The notes under the pieces are model-generated. The model ran no database searches and was not told the DNA's origin. It worked only from the letters and a program-made list of their open reading frames with translations. Shown one piece after another: positions 7,095 through 12,781 of a stretch of DNA of 12,781 nt (position 1 is the first letter of the stretch; each line of letters begins with the position of its first letter). A program made the position numbers and the translations under genes. The stretch is from Verrucomicrobiota bacterium (GTDB taxonomy: Bacteria; Verrucomicrobiota; Verrucomicrobiia; Chthoniobacterales; UBA10450). The stretch is taken from assembly GCA_003218815.1 (NCBI GenBank), contig QHON01000047.1:1-12781 (forward strand). Reading direction: 5' to 3'.

Positions 7095-8110
7095 TGCAAA
7101 AAAAGGCGTACGCGCGTGCGGGCGTAGATATCGATCTTGGCAATCGCCTGAAACGGCACATTCAATTACTCGTCAAGCGAACGCACGGCGTACAAGTACT
7201 TGGAAAAATCGGCGGCTTTAGCGGTTTATTTGCGCCGAACTTTCGCGGAATGCACGAACCGGTCCTCGTCGCGAGCATCGATGGTGTTGGGACGAAATTG
7301 AAAATCGCGTTTGCAATGAATAAGCACGACACCGTCGGCGGCGATCTGGTGAACCACTGCGTGAACGACATCGCTGTGCTGGGGGCACAACCGCTTTTCT
7401 TTCTCGATTACATCGGTTGCGGGAAACTTGAGCCGCGCATCTTTCATCAACTGTTGCGCGGTCTTTCTCGCGCATGCCGATCCGCCGGTTGTGCCTTGAT
7501 TGGAGGCGAGACAGCGCAAATGCCCAGGATGTATCGCAAAGGCGAATACGATCTCGCTGGTTGCATCGTCGGCGTCGTTGACCGCGCCAAGATCATCGAT
7601 GGCAGCAACATTAAACCGGGCGATGCTATTCTCGGTCTCGGGTCAAACGGTTTGCACACGAACGGTTATTCGCTCGCGCGTAAAATTCTGTTGGAGACGA
7701 TGGGGTTGAAAATTGGCTCATATCCACCTGGATGGAACATTACTGTTGGAGAAGAACTTTTGCGCCTGCACAAGAATTATCAGCCGCTGCTGGCGAGAGT
7801 CCCGAGCGGGGTCATCAAAGGCCTGGCGCACATCACCGGTGGCGGTTTAATCGACAATCTGCCACGCATTTTGCCTAACAATTGCAATGCCGTGATCGAT
7901 ACAAAGAGTTGGCGCGTCCCACGCATTTTCCAAACGCTACAGCAAAAGGGAAATGTCGATGCTGAGGAGATGTATCAGGTTTTCAACATGGGCATCGGCA
8001 TGGTGGCGATTGTGTCGGAGCACGATGCAAAGCGGACGATGTCGATCCTACGCGGAAAGCAAATCGGCCGTCTTGAACGGGGCGCTGGCAAGGCTCATTT
8101 GGTTTTCTGA
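7088..8110 (+). CDS. purM: Phosphoribosylformylglycinamidine cyclo-ligase PurM
   Basis: PurM (AIR synthetase) closes the imidazole ring, turning formylglycinamidine ribonucleotide into aminoimidazole ribonucleotide with ATP; its substrate is the PurL product. This 340-residue protein has the family's usual length. Motifs are YARAGVDIDLGN at the N-terminus, the metal and nucleotide site DGVGTKL (from residue 65), NDIAVLGAQPLFFLDY, GGETAQMP (139-146), GSNGLHTNGYSL and HITGGGLIDNLPR. The ATG at 7088 gives the expected N-terminus, but it lies in the right arm of the inverted-repeat element and has no properly spaced Shine-Dalgarno sequence. An in-frame opening back to 6950 overlaps purF and only translates the repeat, so I rejected it. 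A run of seven adenines follows a few codons in. No purN follows; the next gene converges from the other strand. Confidence 0.95.
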   Translation: MTLQKKAYARAGVDIDLGNRLKRHIQLLVKRTHGVQVLGKIGGFSGLFAPNFRGMHEPVLVASIDGVGTKLKIAFAMNKHDTVGGDLVNHCVNDIAVLGAQPLFFLDYIGCGKLEPRIFHQLLRGLSRACRSAGCALIGGETAQMPRMYRKGEYDLAGCIVGVVDRAKIIDGSNIKPGDAILGLGSNGLHTNGYSLARKILLETMGLKIGSYPPGWNITVGEELLRLHKNYQPLLARVPSGVIKGLAHITGGGLIDNLPRILPNNCNAVIDTKSWRVPRIFQTLQQKGNVDAEEMYQVFNMGIGMVAIVSEHDAKRTMSILRGKQIGRLERGAGKAHLVF

Positions 8111-8231
8111 TGGAGGAACACGCTCCTTCATTCCAATTTTAGCGACGAGACCACCGCGTCCCTACAACTCGGATGACAGCCGTGAAGATCGCTCGGGAGC
8201 TGCCTTGCTTAAAAGCGAGTATGTCGGCTTT

Positions 8232-10817
8232 TCACCGGCGATCAGACGATACCGAATCAACTACATCCATCGGTACTTGAACCTCCGGGGTCGATTCGAG
8301 CTTGGCCTTTTTGTCTCGTCGTACCATCCGTTCCAAGCCCGCGCGGTGCGCCGCAAGATCGACCAGCTCGGCTACGCGCGATTTTAGGGCACGCGCTCGG
8401 GTCACAAGAAAAATGACGAAAAGCAGATACGAGATGATAAACCAGAGGTCGACGTGAGAAATGTTGAGCTGTCGATATACTAACAGCGCTAACGCAACGA
8501 GGTTAAGGATTACCGTCGTCGTGACCAGGCGGCTACGAAGCCGCACGCGCGTCAGGCATTTTCCGCTGCCGTGATATTCTGTGACGGTCTGGAGGACAAC
8601 GCTCCACCAAAAATTTCCATAAATTTGAATGTCCCATTCATTCCAACCGGTGTCAGTGGAATAGCGCCAGCCTTCTTCCTCGAGCAACTGGAAGATAGCA
8701 CCCAGCAAGAAATGACGGTCTCTGCCCTCTTCACTCCAAAAAATTTGTCGACCCCGACTGCCGGTAGCATTGCCGTCCATAGGCAAATATTCGTGCGCTC
8801 GAATTACACTTCGTGGCGTCCGTTTAAAATGTAGCCAGGTGAAGTACCGCGACCAACCCCGCACGAGAGGTTGAACCAGGGCCAAAAACATGACGAGCAG
8901 CCGCGCATGGACCGTATCGAATTTTGGTTCGATCGCCGTGCGCACCATGTACGAGAGCGCCACGCAAAGGGTGCCCCCAGACATGAGGTACGGCACGATG
9001 CGCAACGCGGGCAAAAAGATGCCGAGACCAAAAAGAAAAATCGTAAGCGCGAACCATTCAATGCTGCTGAGGTAAGCGGCGACCTCCGATTGCGGCGTCG
9101 GATAAATCGACTGAAAAAATCCTTCGCCGAAAATTCCGTGATAGATAACCGGCCGATTAATAAACCAACTAAAACGTGGTGTCCCATAGATCTGACCGCG
9201 CCATTTCGCAGTCCCAGTTGGGCCGAAAAAGATTAAATGCTTAAAGCGGAGCAGCGATTCCGCTTCGCCGTAGCCGTCCTGTTGTTTCAGAAAAGCCCGC
9301 AGCGTGAAACGGCGATGGTGCCACACGATCGCGGTCGCGCTAAAAGCAATGACGCAACCTGCCTGTTGAAGTCGCCAGCAAAAATCGACATCGTCGCCGG
9401 CCTTGTGGTATTCGGCATCGAAGCCACGGATGTTTTCAAACGCCCACCGATAGAACGCCATGTTACAACCAGGAACGTGCTCGGCGACTATGTCTGTGAG
9501 TAGAACATGGCTGGGTCCGCCAGGCGCTGCCGCCACACACGCCTGGATCCAGTTCTGTGCCGGCGGGGGCACGTTTGGCCCGCCGACTCCAGCGTAATCG
9601 CCGCTCAAGAGCGTGCCGATTAAATAATAAAGCCAATCAACGTCCGCCATACAGTCCGAATCGGTGTAGGCGAAAACCTCTCCCTTCGCGGCCGCCGCGC
9701 CGGTGTTTCGCGCATGACTCAAGCCGTGATTTTCCTGATAGATATAACGAACGTGCGGGAATTGCTCAGCGATGTCGCGCGTATCGTCGGTCGAACCATC
9801 ATCGACTAGAATAATTTCATAGTCGGGATAGTTCAGCCTGCCTAAAGAATCCAAGCAGGTCGCGAGCGTCCGGCCGCCGTTGTACGAACAGACAATTACG
9901 GAAACAAACGGCGCGCGTGGCAACGAGCGATGTGGCAATGCGGAATTCTCCTGACCAAGCCTTCCTTTCAGCGCGTAGAACGATTTCTTCGGCGTCCTCT
10001 GGCGCGTGACGATCCCAAACGCCCAATCGCTAATATCCTGCCCGCCAGTAAACCATTCGTCCGTCCACGTAAAAAAGATGGTTCCGGCGAGACCACACTT
10101 CACCACGCTGTCAACGTGCCAACTGAGCATTTCCGCCTGCTCTTCCTGAGAATGGCGGATCGTGTCCATGCCGAATTCGCCAAGGATGAGCGGGCGTTCT
10201 TCAGTTAAATTTTGAAGGCGCAGAAGGTAATTCTCGAAATCGCGTTGATCGTGCAGGTAAACGTTGAAGCAGCAAAAATCGACATTCGGCGGCAAGAGAT
10301 ATTCGGTTGGCGGATAAGTGGCATACGAAAAAAGAGTGTTTGGATCGATTGCACGCCCGATCCGAATCAATTCCTCGATAAACTCCGCGACCCGGCGCAC
10401 ACCGAGCCAGCGAACCATCGTGCTCGAGATTTCGTTCCCGACGAGATACCCGAAAATCGCCGGATGCCCGGCATACGCGTTTACCGCTACCCGAACTGAT
10501 TCAACAATCTGACGGCGTGCCTTTCTATCGCGTAAGAATTCAATGTGCTTCGCCCAGGGCAACGTAACAATTACGCGCATCCCTGCATTTGCGCAGCGAT
10601 CGAGAAACCAACGCGGCGGAGCATGGTAAATCCGCATGAGGTTCAGACCTACCTCGCGCATCAGCGCAAGATCGACATCGACCTGATCGGGCCGTCCAAG
10701 ATAACTTCCGTCCGCGTCCGGCTTGAATGGTCCGTAAGTGACGCCTTTAACAAAAAACTTCCGGTCGCCTTCGAAAAAGAATTTCGCGACCGCGCGAATT
10801 CGCGAGTTTGCGCTCAC
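8232..10817 (-). CDS. Glycoside hydrolase clan A / family 2 glycosyltransferase membrane fusion
   Basis: This 861-residue protein joins a sugar-cleaving fold to a sugar-adding one. Residues 15-285 look like a GH2/GH5-type TIM barrel: FVKGVTYGPF, the acid/base Glu129 in GYLVGNEI, and the nucleophile Glu214 in LILGEFGMD. Residues 303-500 are a GT2 (GT-A fold) domain with SVIVCSYNGG, the nucleotide-binding pair in LVDDGSTDDT (339-340), the metal-binding DSD (386-388) and GDDVDFCWRL (catalytic Asp near 475-476). Hydrophobic helices follow near 586-606, 608-626, 637-654, 767-782 and 790-806, with a Trp-rich soluble stretch between the third and fourth. The GTG start at 10817 has AGGGAG eight bases upstream. 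A role in making or trimming an envelope or extracellular polysaccharide is inferred; the polymer is unknown. There is no N-terminal signal peptide. hemL lies 137 bp upstream. Confidence 0.88.
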   Translation of the reverse strand: MSANSRIRAVAKFFFEGDRKFFVKGVTYGPFKPDADGSYLGRPDQVDVDLALMREVGLNLMRIYHAPPRWFLDRCANAGMRVIVTLPWAKHIEFLRDRKARRQIVESVRVAVNAYAGHPAIFGYLVGNEISSTMVRWLGVRRVAEFIEELIRIGRAIDPNTLFSYATYPPTEYLLPPNVDFCCFNVYLHDQRDFENYLLRLQNLTEERPLILGEFGMDTIRHSQEEQAEMLSWHVDSVVKCGLAGTIFFTWTDEWFTGGQDISDWAFGIVTRQRTPKKSFYALKGRLGQENSALPHRSLPRAPFVSVIVCSYNGGRTLATCLDSLGRLNYPDYEIILVDDGSTDDTRDIAEQFPHVRYIYQENHGLSHARNTGAAAAKGEVFAYTDSDCMADVDWLYYLIGTLLSGDYAGVGGPNVPPPAQNWIQACVAAAPGGPSHVLLTDIVAEHVPGCNMAFYRWAFENIRGFDAEYHKAGDDVDFCWRLQQAGCVIAFSATAIVWHHRRFTLRAFLKQQDGYGEAESLLRFKHLIFFGPTGTAKWRGQIYGTPRFSWFINRPVIYHGIFGEGFFQSIYPTPQSEVAAYLSSIEWFALTIFLFGLGIFLPALRIVPYLMSGGTLCVALSYMVRTAIEPKFDTVHARLLVMFLALVQPLVRGWSRYFTWLHFKRTPRSVIRAHEYLPMDGNATGSRGRQIFWSEEGRDRHFLLGAIFQLLEEEGWRYSTDTGWNEWDIQIYGNFWWSVVLQTVTEYHGSGKCLTRVRLRSRLVTTTVILNLVALALLVYRQLNISHVDLWFIISYLLFVIFLVTRARALKSRVAELVDLAAHRAGLERMVRRDKKAKLESTPEVQVPMDVVDSVSSDRR

Positions 10818-10858
10818 AGCGGCAACTCCCTAGTCCAAGCAACGCACCGGCGCAAAGG

Positions 10859-10952
10859 TTTTAAGGTAGCGGCTGTTCATAGAACCGCGTTGATCTATGC
10901 GTGGCAATACCCTGGGTCGAGGCGATTAAGGGTCAATCACCCTGCCTTAAAA
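10859..10952 (-). other. Candidate structured leader or intergenic RNA between hemL and the fusion gene
   Basis: Within the 137-bp gap an 8-bp perfect inverted repeat (10945-10952 with 10859-10866, TTTTAAGG against CCTTAAAA) encloses two smaller ones. One pairs 10929-10933 with 10939-10943 (AGGGT/ACCCT, five-base loop). The other pairs 10869-10872 plus 10876-10878 with 10882-10888 (GCGG, TTC / GAA, CCGC) with a three-base bulge. Together they would form a closed multibranch shape just before the ribosome binding site of the glycosyltransferase. It fits no riboswitch class I know. It may instead be a degenerate mobile repeat or a weak hemL terminator; no U-run follows either hairpin. Confidence 0.35.
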
Positions 10953-10954
10953 GA

Positions 10955-12235
10955 TCAGAGTTCACGAAGTGCTTCGCGCATGACCTCGGCCGTCCGCTCG
11001 ATGTCTTCCAATGTGTGCGCCGTTGAAATAAATCCCGTCTCAAATTGCGATGGCGCAAAGTAAACACCACGTTTCAAACAGGCATGGAAAAATTTCGCAA
11101 ACATTTTCAAGTCGCTTTGCTGGGCAGTGGCAAGATCGACAATTGGTCCCGAGGCAAAGAACAAGCAAAACATTGAGCCGATCCGGTGAAATGTGAGATT
11201 CATTTTTGCCGTTCCCATAGCGTCTCTCACTAGTGTTTCAAATCGCCGGCCCAGTTCCTCGAGAGCCTTCCAGCCGTCAATTCGTTCCAGCTCGCGTAGT
11301 TGCGTGAGTCCGGCCGCCATCGCAAGCGGATTCCCGGACAACGTTCCAGCTTGATAAACCGGGCCATCAGGTGAGAGCTGATCCATAATCTCGGCACGTC
11401 CGCCAAATGCACCGACAGGTAATCCGCCGCCGATCACTTTTCCGAGCGCACTCAAGTCCGGTTTGATTCCATAGATTTCCTGCGCTCCGCCGCGCGCGAG
11501 ACGAAACCCGGTAATCACTTCGTCAAAAATCAAGAGGGCAGCATGCTTCTTGCATTCCTCACACAAGATGGACAAGAAATCCTTTCTCGGAAGATAAAGC
11601 CCAGCATTCGCGGGAATCGGTTCAAGGATTATAGCCGCGATTTGATCTCTATTTTCATGAAACGCTTGCCGCACCAGGTCGGAATTGTTGAACGGGAGCG
11701 AAATCGTTAGGTCGACAAAGGCTTCCGGGACGCCGGCGCTATCCGGGCGTCCATGTGTCAGGGCGCCACTTCCCGATTTCACGAGAAGGGCATCGACATG
11801 CCCGTGGTAACAGCCATCGAACTTAATGATTTTATTGCGTCCGGTGAATCCGCGTGCCAGGCGAATGCATGACATGGTCGCTTCCGTGCCGCTATTGACC
11901 ATGCGCACTTTTTCGATCGAAGGCATCCACTTGCAGATCAATTCCGCCATTTCCACTTCGAGCGGATTTGGTATTCCAAAAGTCAGGCCGCGCTCGGCCG
12001 CTTCTCGCACGGCATCGACAATTATCTTGGGGGCGTGTCCCAAAATCGTCGGCCCCCAACTACCGACGTAATCGATGTATTCATTCCCGTCGACATCCCA
12101 AATCTTCGCCCCTTTCGCACGCTCAATGAAAAATGGGTCTGCGCCCACATGACCAAATGCACGCACTGGGGAGTTTACCCCGCCTGGGATACGTTTCAGC
12201 GCGGCACGAAACAATTGTGAAGAACGAAAGGTCAA
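10955..12235 (-). CDS. hemL: Glutamate-1-semialdehyde 2,1-aminomutase
   Basis: HemL shifts the amino group of glutamate-1-semialdehyde to give 5-aminolevulinate, the last step of the C5 route to heme and other tetrapyrroles, in the cytoplasm. The sequence has the family N-terminus RIPGGVNSPVRAFG, the PLP phosphate motif NSGTEATMS, GCYHGHVDALLVKSGSG, FDEVITGFR, and the Schiff-base lysine in LGKVIGGGLPVGAFGG (Lys266 from the TTG start, next to Lys265 of E. coli). I chose the TTG at 12233-12235 because it gives the usual N-terminus and 426 residues. The in-frame ATG at 12284-12286 would add 17 residues encoded mainly by a heptad repeat. Neither start has a Shine-Dalgarno sequence, so the choice stays open. 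The fusion glycosyltransferase gene follows 137 bp downstream. Confidence 0.95.
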   Translation of the reverse strand: MTFRSSQLFRAALKRIPGGVNSPVRAFGHVGADPFFIERAKGAKIWDVDGNEYIDYVGSWGPTILGHAPKIIVDAVREAAERGLTFGIPNPLEVEMAELICKWMPSIEKVRMVNSGTEATMSCIRLARGFTGRNKIIKFDGCYHGHVDALLVKSGSGALTHGRPDSAGVPEAFVDLTISLPFNNSDLVRQAFHENRDQIAAIILEPIPANAGLYLPRKDFLSILCEECKKHAALLIFDEVITGFRLARGGAQEIYGIKPDLSALGKVIGGGLPVGAFGGRAEIMDQLSPDGPVYQAGTLSGNPLAMAAGLTQLRELERIDGWKALEELGRRFETLVRDAMGTAKMNLTFHRIGSMFCLFFASGPIVDLATAQQSDLKMFAKFFHACLKRGVYFAPSQFETGFISTAHTLEDIERTAEVMREALREL

Positions 12236-12245
12236 AGAGACAAAA

Positions 12246-12280
12246 CGTCGAACGTCCAACGTCGAACGTCCAACGCCGAA
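12246..12280. repeat. Heptad tandem repeat, five copies
   Basis: Five 7-bp units follow one another on the plus strand: CGTCGAA, CGTCCAA, CGTCGAA, CGTCCAA, CGCCGAA. The G/C alternation also makes this 2.5 copies of a 14-bp unit, with a single mismatch in the last. It lies just before the favoured hemL start. Heptad arrays of this kind occur between genes in several phyla; copy number may vary by strand slippage. Confidence 0.85.
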
Positions 12281-12290
12281 TTGCATACTT

Positions 12291-12318
12291 TTGACACGCT
12301 ACGCTGTCGCATTAGTCT
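12291..12318 (+). promoter_or_regulatory. Possible sigma-70 type promoter for tRNA-Cys
   Basis: A perfect -35 box TTGACA (12291-12296) is followed after 16 bases by TAGTCT (12313-12318), a weak -10 that keeps the TA and final T. Transcription would begin a few bases before the tRNA at 12333. The -35 box is convincing; the -10 is not. Confidence 0.4.
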
Positions 12319-12332
12319 CAGTCCTGCGCAGC

Positions 12333-12404
12333 GGCGGCGTAGCCAAGTGGTAAGGTCGCGGTCTGCAAAACCGCTATTCGCGGGTTCGATTCCCGCCCCC
12401 GCCT
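12333..12404 (+). tRNA. tRNA-Cys (anticodon GCA)
   Basis: A 72-nt cloverleaf can be drawn by hand. The acceptor 5' strand is GGCGGCG, then TA. The D-stem is GCC with GGT. The anticodon stem is GCGGT/ACCGC around the loop CTGCAAA, with anticodon GCA at 12365-12367. The variable loop is TATTC. The T-stem is GCGGG/CCCGC around TTCGATT, the acceptor 3' strand is CCCCGCC and the discriminator is T. The GCA anticodon and discriminator U are the cysteine identity marks. CCA is not encoded. The sixth acceptor pair is a C-C mismatch (12338 with 12398). Confidence 0.96.
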
Positions 12405-12488
12405 GTTTTCATAGGTAAAAATGCCAAAAAGAGCCTCTAAAATGTCAAAGTGAGACATGAAGTGCAACACAGTCCAGCGGTGTTAACT

Positions 12489-12728
12489 ATGTCCGAAGCC
12501 CAGCACGTTTACGAAGTCCGTGCGCGTAAGGATCGACGCGGCGTTGATCTAATCTCCGATGTGCTGCCGTTTGGGCGCCTGCGGTACGGCGAGCAAAACG
12601 CAGTCAGCAATGCAATCGGATATGCAAAGTTTTACAGCCGGTCATGCGGTGCTGTGATTCGCGTCTTCGATGAAGTTGGCAACGTGATCGAAACGCACGA
12701 GCACGCGGGGGCATTCAAAGAGTGGTGA
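12489..12728 (+). CDS. Small DUF2188-like conserved hypothetical protein
   Basis: This is a 79-residue soluble protein without signal peptide or membrane segment. It opens with a beta-rich EVRARKDRRGVDLISDVLPFG, has a helix around NAVSNAIGYAKFYSRS, then a strand and turn (AVIRVFDEVGNVIETHEH), and ends in KEW. This resembles the strand-helix-strand pattern of DUF2188-type proteins and a family I remember from rhizobia and soil Verrucomicrobia; the function is unknown. The ATG at 12489 is taken as the start because the earlier in-frame GTG at 12450 adds 13 residues with no family character. No good ribosome binding site is seen for either. It starts 84 bp after tRNA-Cys. Confidence 0.72.
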   Translation: MSEAQHVYEVRARKDRRGVDLISDVLPFGRLRYGEQNAVSNAIGYAKFYSRSCGAVIRVFDEVGNVIETHEHAGAFKEW

Positions 12729-12781
12729 AGTCGATCAACCAGCCAAGCGACAACAGAAATCACAATCTTGTAAACGTTGCG

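Noticed and set aside
8111..8231. Bidirectional terminator between purM and the fusion gene
   Set aside because: Only a 6-bp pair AAAAGC/GCTTTT (8211-8216 with 8227-8232) with a ten-base loop and no U-run was found, and it overlaps the stop codon; too weak to annotate.
8871..9236. 121-residue plus-strand open frame inside the glycosyltransferase
   Set aside because: It is very rich in charged residues, without family character, and antisense to conserved GT and membrane sequence; a shadow of the real gene.
12246..12280. Possible CRISPR-like or direct-repeat array
   Set aside because: Units are seven bases with no spacers; it is a simple tandem heptad array.

Overview
The window is a compact stretch of bacterial chromosome carrying mostly housekeeping genes, with moderate-to-high GC and frequent GTG starts. 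I place it tentatively in Verrucomicrobiota (Chthoniobacterales/'Udaeobacter'-like). The reasons are the style of the small GTVTTYEPGK secreted proteins, the membrane-anchored DUF4760-like protein, dispersed inverted and heptad repeats between genes, and sparse Shine-Dalgarno (SD) sites. This is inference from remembered family resemblance, not a search result.

Layout. (1) Positions 12-2951, minus strand: two paralogous secreted Thr-rich small proteins, a strong rho-independent terminator, a one-helix membrane-anchored protein of unknown function, and a class III PLP aminotransferase resembling HpnO. (2) Positions 3096-8110, plus strand: purL-purF-purM, three genes of de novo purine synthesis in the order seen in many Gram-positive pur operons. 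The purF-purM gap is filled by a dispersed inverted-repeat element whose right arm supplies the purM start codon. (3) Positions 8232-12235, minus strand: hemL (tetrapyrrole synthesis), a 137-bp gap with RNA-like inverted repeats, then an 861-residue membrane protein that fuses a clan-A glycoside hydrolase barrel to a family 2 glycosyltransferase. A heptad tandem repeat lies at the hemL 5' end. (4) From 12333 to the end, plus strand: tRNA-Cys(GCA) and a small DUF2188-like gene.

The purL and small-secreted-protein blocks diverge from 2952-3095, hemL and tRNA-Cys diverge from 12236-12332, and purM converges on the glycosyltransferase at 8111-8231. PurL is the short type that needs PurQ and PurS, and neither is encoded here, so the rest of the pathway lies elsewhere.

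I did not find a complete new defence or mobile system. The best leads are the repeat-embedded purM start, the hydrolase-glycosyltransferase fusion with the structured leader before it, and the paralogous secreted pair with an identical 39-nt signal-peptide block.
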